Shown: positions 55,862 through 64,000 of the stretch, piece after piece | Layout of the letters: every line of letters begins with the position of its first letter | Numbering within the stretch: the stretch's first letter is position 1 | DNA from: Branchipolynoe longqiensis | Taxonomy: Eukaryota; Annelida; Polychaeta; Phyllodocida; Polynoidae | Assembly (NCBI GenBank): GCA_030323885.1 | Contig: CM059187.1 | Span: 128,855,168-128,919,167 of the forward strand | Length of the DNA stretch: 64,000 nt | Reading direction: 5' to 3' | Translations under genes and position numbers: made by a program | Notes under the pieces: generated by a model | What the model was told of the DNA's origin: nothing | Databases searched by the model: none | Seen by the model: only the letters and a program-made list of their open reading frames with translations

Positions 55862-55968
55862 ACACATAGCAGTATAACTTTGCCACGAGTGCGCACTGTC
55901 ACAAGTCGATACTCGTCCTGATGTAACCTTAGATGTTGATAGGACGTACAACTCCAAAAACCAACCCC
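55862..55968 (+). mobile_element. SINE A 3' fragment
   Basis: TATAACTTTGCCACGAGTGC, CACTGTCACAAGTCGATAC and TTGATAGGACGTACAACTCC. Confidence 0.75.
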
Positions 55969-55984
55969 TCGTTACCGTCGATAT

Positions 55985-56165
55985 TGTAGTGGTCTGCACT
56001 GACCTCTCAGGCAAGGAGCCACATAGACAGGTAGGCGTGGGTAGCGTGTTGATATCGGGGAGCCTAGGTGGTGTAATGGTTAGCACACTGGCCCGGAATG
56101 CAAAGAGATGTGGGTTCGAGTCCCGCTCTAGGCGCAGCATTTCCCATTTTCATCACCCCCACGAC
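55985..56165 (+). mobile_element. SINE C, copy 1 of a near-identical tandem pair
   Basis: 181 bp: TGTAGTGGTCTGCACTGACC, CTCTCAGGCAAGGAGCC, then a tRNA-like part GGGGAGCCTAGGTGGTGTAA with GGTTAGCACACTGGCC and GGGTTCGAGTCCCGCTCTAG, then TTCCCATTTTCATCACCCCC. Copy 2 (56302-56482) appears to differ at a single base. The 136 bp between them continues the element's 3' part. Confidence 0.85.
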
Positions 56166-56301
56166 ACTGGTTGCCGTGACCATGATCCTGTACAAGCTAC
56201 ACGCTGTATAGTTGTAGAACCTACCCTGTGTATGTGTAAGTGCATTGCCTGTATATATGTAATTGTAAGCATTTAAAGACTTACAATTCCAGGGGGACGA
56301 G

Positions 56302-56482
56302 TGTAGTGGTCTGCACTGACCTCTCAGGCAAGGAGCCACATAGACAGGTAGGCGTGGGTAGCGTGTTGATATCGGGGAGCCTAGGTGGTGTAATGGTTAG
56401 CACACTGGCCCGGAATGCAAAGAGATGTGGGTTCGAGTCCCGCTCTAGGCGCAGTATTTCCCATTTTCATCACCCCCACGAC
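56302..56482 (+). mobile_element. SINE C, copy 2 of the tandem pair
   Basis: Same 181 bp with CGCAGTATTTCCC in place of CGCAGCATTTCCC. The period to copy 1 is 317 bp. The head resembles tRNA-Gly/Asp around box A and box B, but its pairing and recurrence mark it as a SINE. Confidence 0.85.
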
Positions 56483-56747
56483 AATATCAAAGGGCTCTGT
56501 AAATAAGGCGCGAGTTGACAGTATGCGGTCAGAGTGTGACGCCACTCGATACCGGCGCTGGGTATATGAGAGAACCTCATGCTATTACTAAATCCCACCA
56601 GATTACTTTTTTCATCAGCGATTATAAAACACACAAATAACATGACAAGGCAGCCAGGGATTGTGTGCTTTACCAGCAAAGCCCATAAACCAGAAGCAAG
56701 CGTAGAGAGCCAATTCGAAGAAGAGTCTAGAAGAGGGTCAAGGTTTG

Positions 56748-56992
56748 CAAGAAGAGTTCATGGGCAAAACCACGTAAACGCCAATCCAAAAATGGAAATA
56801 AACATCGGAATCAACCCTTCAAGCAATTATTATTGGTATATTCCGACTCTTTTGTTCATTGCTCCATAACCATGGTATCATATGAAAAGTGTAATTAATG
56901 AGAATTACAATTATTTCAAGGTAACATTATTTTATTTAAACTACAATTTTTGGATTGGCTTTTACGTGGTTTTTGCGCTTGAACTCTTAGTT
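56748..56992. mobile_element. Inverted-repeat element with 40-bp ends, copy 2
   Basis: The left end AAGAGTTCATGGGCAAAACC, then ACGTAAACGCCAATCCAAAA, is inverted at the right as TTTTGGATTGGCTTTTACGT, then TTTTGCGCTTGAACTCTT. Its middle (TTGTTCATTGCTCCATAA) is the reverse complement of the middle of the 6258 copy, so the two are in opposite orientation. Confidence 0.8.
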
Positions 56993-57734
56993 ATGCCATA
57001 TTTATGGTAATGTCCAACAAACAAACAAACAAACTCGTGTCCTGGGAAAGAAGGAGCCAATTCGGGTCCAATATACTCCAGACACTCTGGGATGGGCTGA
57101 ATAGGTTGATGGCAATGTTGATAATGTGATCATTTCCCAGTTAATACCCGGTAATATTGCGGCGCTCTTAAAGTATGTTCTATAGACAGCTTGCTTTAGA
57201 ATAGTATATTTACACTTCTACTTCGGTCGGATTAAATCACTCACTGCAGACAGACTCACCTTGACAGCATCCTTCCTGAAAGCTTTATTTATAAGAGCAG
57301 TCTTTGGCAATGACATTTCAGATTGCCTTAGTCAAGCCGTGCTATCTGAACAGACTCAACGACTCAGATAGCTCACGGCAAAGAGAGTGGTGGATTGATG
57401 GAGGGCACGTGACCGGAAGTGGCCGTGGGCATGGGCGTCGGTGTGAGCGTGGGCGTGGGCGTGGGCGGGTTTGTGTGTGTGTGTGTAGGTATAGTAGCGG
57501 GGTGTAGCGTAAAGTCATTGCAAGGCTGATGGGTGGGGGTTGTAGGGGGTTAATGCAGTGGTATCCTGACCCCCCGCCCCCCCCCCCTGCTCCTTTCTCC
57601 GCCCCCTCCTGCCTACCTCCCCATGCGTGTTGACCCTGACGCATCAGCCCCGTGTAATCAGGGCATAATTAGTCGGCAGGAGATATTGATGTGCGCTTAA
57701 TGAGTATAAACGAGTTGTGTTTGCATCCTCGGTT
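56993..57734. other. No gene seen; (GGGCGT)n and a C run
   Basis: GTGGGCGTGGGCGTGGGCGG at 57448-57467, (TG)n after it, C run at 57571-57586. Confidence 0.5.
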
Positions 57735-57905
57735 TGAGCCGTTCCGAGCTGCTCCGAGCTGTTCATAACTGCTCGGAGTTGCTCAAAACTACTCATAACT
57801 GCTCACAAGTGATTATAGTCTTTCATATCTGCTCACAACTGCTCATAGCTGCTCAAAGATGCTCACATTTGCTCAGAGCTGTTCAGAGCTGCTCAATGCT
57901 GCTTC
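57735..57905. repeat. GCTCATAACT-type 10-bp array
   Basis: Degenerate GCTCACAACT, GTTCAGAGCT and GCTCAAAGAT words, about 16 units. Confidence 0.85.
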
Positions 57906-58977
57906 TACACATATGCTAGTGGAGGCTCGGGTGGGAGTCGGTGTGGGAGTGGGGGTGGTCGGTGACCTAGGAGCGGAAAGGGGTTTGGGGGGGGGGGCAG
58001 AATTCTGGCTACACGTAAAGCATAATATATGGTTATTGTACAGTGGATAGAATACCATGTCAAAATGCTGGCTGGGATAACGAGCTCTTCAGGCTAATGG
58101 GATTATAGCGTGTGGATGTATGCACCCTGCTTAATTAATTACCCATCACGGCGCTAATGAGTTCATAACGCCAAGTTCTGCCTCAGGGAAACTTAATAGA
58201 AACAGAAAATAAATCAAGGTGTTAAGTTTCTAAACCTAAATACAATGTACAAATCAATGAGAAGCATATACAGGTTCCACCGCTTGGTGATTGATATTAA
58301 CCTAGACGAAATCCTCAAGCAGTCGAGTCTAAATTTGCGTTAATAAATGTAATATATGTTGTGTGACCCAGACGGTGGGAAGGTATTTATTTATTTATTT
58401 TATTGTTTATTGCGCTATGGAGTCTTTCTATTACTTTCCTGTTATCATGAAATCATAACATTGCAAGATTTCACCTTATATCTCGATCGATCGTACCTTG
58501 ACTTAAGGTTCACCTCGAAACACAGCCTGAACTGTGGTTTATTTATAGACATATTCCTGATATTCCTGATACACAGAAAAGTCACTTCCCAAATGTTTGT
58601 TGAGCATAGCAATATAATAACTTTGAAAATTCTATTTTTCACTGAAATCTACTTTGAAATTTCCATAATAGCTTGCTATATGATTTTTGCTTCAGTGTGT
58701 TTATGAACAGAAGGAATAATTGAATCTATGTTGTGTTTGTATCGTTACTCTCGTGACTTTATCAGACAAACTGAAGCATCTACTAGGCACATAGCCACTC
58801 TCACGACCCCCCCCCCCCCCCCCCCGTGTACTCAATTCCATGCGCTATGTCATTCTCTACTTAGTTTATCTAGTATGCATCCATGCTGGCAACAAAGCTG
58901 AGAGAGTTGGGACAAACCGACATAGTTGGGACAAGTAACACATTGATCAGTGTTGAGTTAGCCAACACGTCCATTCG
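57906..58977. other. No feature recognised; C run at 58807-58824
   Basis: Mostly AT-rich DNA. The 116-codon frame at 58356-58706 is rich in Phe, Leu, Ile and Tyr. It shows no recognisable domain, and an opposite frame overlaps it. Confidence 0.4.
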
Positions 58978-59165
58978 GATTGTTTGTTTGTTGTTGTTTT
59001 ACGTCCTAGCAACATCTAAGGTCATATCAGGATGGGTACCGACTTGTGACAGTGCGCACTCATGGCGACTTTATAGTGCTGTCTCACTGGGAAACCAGGC
59101 CACCGGCACCATGACCTGGTATCCCACTCAGTCACATTATCCTGACACTGAGCACACCAGTTCCT
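58978..59165 (-). mobile_element. SINE A, 3' half
   Basis: The minus-strand tail begins TTGTTTGTTGTTGTTTTACG and runs through the body to CCTGACACTGAGCACACCAG. The head and upstream body are missing (5' truncation). Confidence 0.82.
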
Positions 59166-59289
59166 TCCATTCGGAAGTCGAAGACTCGAAGTCCAAGTAG
59201 TTCCAGTCAAACTGTAATCGTATCCTCTAGCTGAAAAGTACATTAAGAATGCCTAACTGTTTAAACTACCGTGAAATACATGTCTGAAT

Positions 59290-59507
59290 TATATATATAT
59301 ATTATATAATAGATATATTATATAATATGCATTATATGTAAATATGTATAATAGTATAATATGTGTAATACATATATTATGTATAATATTATGTTATGTT
59401 ATAATATTATAATATGTATAATACATAATATATATAATATACAATATATATAAGATATACAATATATACATGTTATACATAATGTATATATACTATAACA
59501 TGTACGT
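59290..59507. repeat. TA-rich degenerate repeat
   Basis: TATAATATGTATAATACATA-type words up to the start of a SINE B copy. Confidence 0.85.
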
Positions 59508-59820
59508 GGTGTTCTCTGTGGCGGAGTGGTTAGAGTGTCTGACTTTTTTCTAGGACAGACTCCTAATCTGAAGGTCGGTGGTTCGATTCCCTGTGCCCCC
59601 ACCTCTGCCAATTTGGATTTCCACTGCTGTGGATAACTTACTGTGTCATCAAAGGCCAGTTGCTCTCATACCATGTCTATGTGGTGTGGAAGGTTAAAAA
59701 TCCCTTGGTTCGGTAAAAGTGTAGGCTCGGGCTTTCTATCAACAAACTGTCTAATGGTGAAAACAAGTCTATTCAGGCTTATCCATAATAGGCAGTATAA
59801 ATCTTCAAGAAAAAAAAACA
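59508..59820 (+). mobile_element. SINE B, best-preserved copy
   Basis: Head GTGGCGGAGTGGTTAGAGTG with box B GGTCGGTGGTTCGATTCCC, both close to Pol III consensus. The full body follows and it ends AATCTTCAAG with an A8 run. It lies in TA-rich DNA. Confidence 0.9.
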
Positions 59821-60238
59821 TGTATATATGTATGCACTTATATACATGCATATATCATTGTTAGTATTTGTGACTTTAACTGTGCTCCGGGAATGTCTGA
59901 TGGGTTCACTTATGGCCAAACCGGTTCATTTCTAACTCTTACCATGGCCGATTCTGGTAAGTACCCAAGTAACTAAACTCAAGTGCTGCGTCCGACGAGG
60001 GTGGGCGGGCCACACCACATATCTACTTGTTATTGTGGTAGGTGGCCAGGTACCAGGTGGCCACTGGGGGCCCCGGGATGGGCCCGTGATGGGTAAACAC
60101 GTAGACATGATGTACAACCACAGGTGACCTTAGGGCTGACCACTGCCCGGCCTCGTCTGACCACTCAGCCCAACTGACCGCCACCGGAACACACTCCTGC
60201 CCCCACAACAGACCGGATGCCATTTTGTTTCTTTCTAA
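59821..60238. other. No feature recognised
   Basis: Mixed sequence. Opposite frames at 59932-60250 show no known domain. Confidence 0.4.
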
Positions 60239-60843
60239 AGGGGCTGTCACACTACGACGTATAGCGTTAGCTTATGCCAACATATGCGATTTTCTACCAA
60301 AATGTTGGCATACGGCATCATAGGTTACGTATACGTTGGGCATACATCGGGTATGCTAAGGGTACAGCGGCATAGGTTGGCATAGGTCACCATAGGTCGA
60401 GCCACTAAAAATATGTTGTGCATGTTCAAAATTGTTTATGTATGTCGCCGTATGGCTCATACATTTCTCATATGTTTGGCGTACACTCGGCGTACGTTGG
60501 CGTACGTCAGCGTATGTCAGCATACATTATGCATGCGTTACTTCGAACGTATGCATGCTATATCTCCAGCGTACTTAAGGAATATGCCATACTTCTAGCG
60601 ATGAAATGTATGTAACTTTGGTAAGCGTACCGTGAGCGTATCCGATAGGTCACAGATACGTTCTTCATACGTTACGTATGTTGTGTGTTTGTTGTGTGTA
60701 TGTTGTGTGTATGTTGTGTGTACGTTGTGTGTACACCCATTTTTATCCCCTGCCCCTGCAAAGTTTGACGAATGCCGATGCACTGGCAAATAGTTGTACA
60801 TTGGGCACACGCTAACGCCATACATCATAGTGTGACAGGGCCT
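60239..60843 (-). mobile_element. Harbinger-like element, family A, copy in inverse orientation
   Basis: The left end is AGGGGCTGTCACACTACGAC and the right end, reversed, is AGGCCCTGTCACACTATGAT. TAA lies on both sides (60236-60238, 60844-60846). The core, read on the minus strand, is TTTTGAACATGCACAACA (60415-60432). It is preceded on the plus strand by GGTCGAGCCAC, the complement of the word after the core at 14510. Body words are CATAGGT, CGTACGTTGG and GTTGTGTGTATG. Confidence 0.8.
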
Positions 60844-60939
60844 TAAGACCATTGCCTATTGACCAATTTCATGTGACGTCAGCACGGGTATCTAGGTCAG
60901 TGCTGGCTGCAGGATGACAGACTGTCACACTACAAACTC

Positions 60940-61130
60940 AATGGCTATGAGCAATCTTCATAGAGAAAAGGTGAAATATCTCTAAAACCATACCACCTAG
61001 ACACAAACCGCTTGAAACACATATAGAAAACATATTCAACGAATAGATTATATTAAATTTATATGGTTAGGGTTCTGGATTTCTATAAATTTTGAATAAA
61101 ATCGACGTTTTGCACTGCGCGTACCGGCAA
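60940..61130. repeat. Tandem duplication, unit 1
   Basis: About 195 bp (GAGCAATCTTCATA, AAATATCTCTAAAAC, ACACATATAGAAAACATATTC, TTAAATTTATATGGTTAGG, TTTTGCACTGCGC) recurs at 61358-61555 with moderate divergence. The spacing is about 417 bp. Confidence 0.85.
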
Positions 61131-61357
61131 ACTGCCCGCGAAGGGTAAAATACGGCAATGCTATGTCTATGTGGAGCATTTATTTTTGTAAAATAAATTT
61201 AAAAGCTTTCATTGGATCGATTAAAAATATCTTAATGCGCAATTGAAGAGGAAGATCTGAAGTATTTAAGGTAACCTAAGAGCAATTTACGCTGAAAGTA
61301 TTAAAAACAGAGATAATAGTGAAAGTTGGGATATTCTGAGTGTCAGTGCCAGTGCAT

Positions 61358-61555
61358 TGTCAATGGCCGTGAGCAATCTTCATACAGAAAAAGTAAAATA
61401 TCTCTAAAACTACACCACTTAGAAACAAACTGCTTGGTACACATATAGAAAACATATTCACTGAATAGATTACATTAAATTTATATGGTTAGGCTTCTGC
61501 ATTGCTATTAATTCTGAATAAAATAAACGTTTTACACTGCGCATACGTGCAAACT
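61358..61555. repeat. Tandem duplication, unit 2
   Basis: Partner of 60940-61130. It is followed by GGCAGTGTGCCTTCGTTC. Function unknown and no open frame shared by the two units. Confidence 0.85.
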
Positions 61556-61766
61556 CAGTGGCAGTGTGCCTTCGTTCTGCAGCCGAGCTGCGCGCGCATA
61601 CACGATGTTTACAAACATTGAAAGGCATCTATAGAGTTCTGTGAGTGGATGCCTGCGGTTATCAGTCGGGGTGAGTGTGTGTCCATGTGGGGTGCGTGGG
61701 GTGGCGGTGGGGGATGGAGGCTATTGCCGATGCTGATTCCTGCGACCTGGGTTTCACAGACTGTAA

Positions 61767-62266
61767 AGGCCGGTCACATACATGTTAGTGGACGTAGTTG
61801 TACGTAGATAGAATAACGTGGGTGAAACATGGGTGAAACGTGCTGTCACTACATTCAAATACGTTAATGTACAGCAGGTTTTGGTTGATGACCCACCTAA
61901 TGGTACAGATAAATACGTTATGGTACAGATCCTGGTACAATATGGTATGGATCCCGGTATGTCCAACTACATTCAACTACGTTCAACTACATTCAACTAT
62001 GTTACCCTCCACTACATTCAACTACATTCAGCTTCATCCACTAACAGCTATGTGGCCACGGCAGAACAGCCAAGGTTTTGTGCGGGTCAACGTATGCTAG
62101 GGTATGCTAGAGTATGCTAGAGTATGCTAGAGTACATTAAGAAGTATGCTAGAGTATGCTAGAGTATGCTAGAGTACATTATCATCACAAAGGCTACGTC
62201 TGCCTCAAACGTACCTCTATTTTGAACATGTCCAAAGCTTAAATCGGAACTCACGGCAGGTATACC
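61767..62266. mobile_element. Harbinger-like element, family D, right end missing
   Basis: TAA then AGGCCGGTCACATACATGTT matches the left end at 30112. The body keeps CCAACTACATTCAACTACG and has an expanded GTATGCTAGA run (62094-62172). The core TTTTGAACATGTCCAAAG is at about 62220-62236. Sequence is lost at or near the SINE A that starts at 62268. Confidence 0.75.
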
Positions 62267-62267
62267 G

Positions 62268-62604
62268 GCCGCGGTGGCTGAATCGGTAGAGCGCAGCCGT
62301 CCTGTCTGGGAGATTGGGAGTACAATTCCCGGTCGAGTCAGACTAATAACTTACATAATTGATACTTGTCGCTTGCTAGCTTTGCGCTCGGTATTGCTAG
62401 GATAGGGCAAGGACTGGTTACCTGAGTGGCAGGATAATGTGACTGTGTGGGATATCAGGTCATGGTTCTGGTGGCCTGGTCTCCCAGTGGGGCAGCACAA
62501 TAAATTTGCTTTGAATGTGCACTGTCACAAGTCAATATCCGTACTGAAATGACCTTACATCCAGCCAGGATGTAAAACTCCAACAACCAACCAACCAACA
62601 TGTT
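62268..62604 (+). mobile_element. SINE A, full length, best type 1 head
   Basis: Head GGCCGCGGTGGCTGAATCGG, box B GGGAGTACAATTCCCGG, complete body and CAACC tail. CTCACGG occurs before (62250) and after (62607), but not directly at the edges, so a target duplication is unproven. Confidence 0.87.
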
Positions 62605-63150
62605 AGCTCACGGTAATCCCCAGCTTGGGAGGCGTCAAGATCTGTGTGAAATGGGGGACGGAGGCGTACCCACATTCAAGATATATTCCCAGGATTGATT
62701 TCTGATTATTCTAACAGAAAGCCATGTGCGTGCGCATTAAAAGAATGGAAATATGTTGCAAATAAATATGAAACTATAACCATAAGAAATATATTTAAAA
62801 AAGGAAACTCAGAACACATACACACAAAAAGGGAACTGGTTATAGCCTGCGCATGTGTCCTGGTATTCGAATGGACACATCCGGGAGGATACCGGATACA
62901 GGATACCGGATAGCCGGGCACACGCGGGATGTCATCCCGGGCTTCTGGCTGTTTTCTAAAATATTAGAATCTACTCTTTCTTTATTTTTAATCAGCTTCT
63001 TTCCAAGACGCGCTTGTGTTTACGCCAATCCGCCCCACACCACGTGACCTATTTACACGCAGCGTTTTTGTTGCTTTCCATCATTAGCAGAGAATTATCA
63101 AAGCATCCTCCTGCCATCTACACAAACCATCATTCCTTCCGTGATAGGTA
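62605..63150. other. No feature recognised
   Basis: Mixed sequence with a short CCGGATACAGGATACCGG palindrome-like stretch near 62881-62900. Confidence 0.45.
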
Positions 63151-63515
63151 GAGCTGCATAGTCCGATGTTTTTTTTTCTTTCTGTCATTTTCAGACATAA
63201 ATATACTAACTCTATCGTTATAATCTACATCGCTTTAATTTGAAGCAACTTCTATTTTAAAATGTCTACCTTTTGAGATATTTGAAGCTCAAACATGGAC
63301 AATTAATGTTGGCAAGCACGCCAAAACTGCGACAATATATCCTACTCCAATAACATAATCTATTAAATTACCTCAGTATTTACGTCCGGGTGGCAACACA
63401 TGCTTAATAAGTGCACCAGTATCTAAGTTAGATATGTGCATTAAAACCTAGATAATTGCTTTGGTTTTGAATTGTTTATCTTTTGTTATCTTTTCACAAT
63501 GTAACTTTAACTCAG
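63151..63515 (+). mobile_element. Repeat family R1, plus-strand copy
   Basis: It starts GAGCTGCATAGTCCGATG, contains GGCAAGCACGCCAAAACTG, TCTATTAAATTACCTCAG and TTAGATATGTGCATTAAAAC, and ends ATGTAACTTTAACTC, an imperfect inversion of the start. Confidence 0.75.
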
Positions 63516-63771
63516 TGGGTTTGGCATCGGTTCAAGAAAGTTGAGAGAATTCCATTGCCCCGGAGGGTGGGAGGCCGCACACTGGTTTAAATTGTCTTTG
63601 ATGGTGTTTATATTTTATTTGTATGAACAGTGGGGGGGGGGGGGGGAAGATGTTGGGCTCTTCTGTACTATCCTTAACTTTTCCTTGGTGGGTTAGCTTA
63701 CACTAATTATATTGTGCAGTGTGTGGCTGGATCCTTTTAAGTTGCTTAGTCTAATGGTTTGGACCGATGTT
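63516..63771. other. G run and a short R1 start
   Basis: G run at 63631-63644. TTTAAGTTGCTTAGTCTAATGG at 63737-63758 resembles the first bases of R1, with no further match. Confidence 0.45.
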
Positions 63772-64000
63772 GTATGCAGGTATTGCAATACCTCAGGGAG
63801 TTTGACGCCCCTGCCCTGCAGAGTTGTAAACCACTGCCTTCTGGTAGAGGTTCTTGACAGAACCGATGGCTAAGGGAGCAAACCCTAAACAGAAAACCAT
63901 GTCACTGTGGCAGCATTAAGGGCAGTTGATGTATGGAACTCCCAACATCTCCCGACCAGCCACTGCAGGGAGAAACAGTTTTGCGCCTGTCTGGACATGT
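63772..64000 (+). repeat. Dispersed repeat, inverted partner of 46370-46605
   Basis: Starts GGTATTGCAATACCTCAGGG and runs to the window edge at GCGCCTGTCTGGACATGT, matching the reverse complement of 46370-46605 block by block. It continues outside the window. Confidence 0.8.

Noticed and set aside
56062..56136. tRNA-Gly/Asp-like gene, present twice
   Set aside because: It is embedded in the repeated SINE C unit, with diverged relatives elsewhere in the window.
58356..58706. 116-codon frame rich in Phe, Leu and Ile
   Set aside because: AT-rich composition explains the residues, an opposite frame overlaps it, and no family is recognisable.
59508..59600. Possible functional tRNA gene
   Set aside because: Box A and box B are good, but the sequence continues into the SINE B body found in four copies, so it is a SINE head.

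Overview
The window looks like non-coding DNA from a mollusc nuclear genome, most likely a gastropod. The main support is a tRNA-derived SINE at about 6935-7325 with the layout familiar from molluscan DNA: a tRNA-like head, a TATAAAAGATCCCTTGC block and a GTCGTTAAA-type end. SINEs, LINE 3' ends, many short inverted-repeat DNA elements, TA and CA microsatellites and G- or C-rich low-complexity blocks all fit an animal genome. The species assignment is inference. I found no intact protein-coding gene, rRNA gene, genuine tRNA gene or CRISPR array. Nearly all longer open frames lie inside tandem repeats whose unit happens to lack stops. The only protein homology I can defend is decayed LINE sequence at 46058-46309 (minus), 53586-53674 (plus) and 54365-54759 (plus).

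Retroelements. The commonest family, called SINE A here, has about 20 copies or pieces. It is a tRNA-like head, a body and a tail ending in GTAAAAC followed by CAAC/CAAA-type repeats. It occurs with two different tRNA-like heads. Two insertions are bounded by perfect target duplications (4663-5063, 12120-12458), and 43475-43806 has a good 11-bp one. SINE B has four copies (1782, 18985, 39159, 59508). SINE C has a glycine/aspartate-like head (28190, 34400, 45846, 55985, 56302). Two 3' ends of a LINE of the RNase H-bearing I/Nimb type lie in direct orientation at 53.6-55.0 kb, each ending in a (CAAT)n tail. Very short copies of the same tail are inserted in other SINEs (7226, 18095) and amplified in a 226-bp tandem repeat (51.0-51.7 kb).

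DNA transposon-like elements. Eight elements at 14120, 25731, 30112, 41512, 42603, 48453, 60239 and 61767 form four sequence families. They have related ends (AGGCCC or AGGGGC then GTCAC or GTCAGAC), 3-bp TTA/TAA target duplications typical of PIF/Harbinger, bodies built from family-specific short repeated words, and one shared central near-palindrome of the form TTTTG-NN-CATG-NN-CAAAA. One copy (48453-49270) interrupts a tandem array, so the empty site can be read from neighbouring units. Other inverted-repeat elements lie at 2315, 6258/56748, 7737, 16034, 16785, 35300 and 40986. There is also a CAGGGATG-ended family (5148, 17341) and a six-copy family (R1) with TTAA at some ends.

Tandem repeats fill much of the rest: a 12-bp array at 9.16-10.5 kb, a 35-bp minisatellite at 23.56-24.5 kb, a 50-bp minisatellite at 31.6-32.6 kb, and arrays at 36.4, 42.4, 43.9-44.7, 47.7, 48.2-50.1, 51.0-52.6 and 57.7 kb. 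The window reads as a repeat-rich intergenic or intronic region shaped by nested insertion and local amplification.
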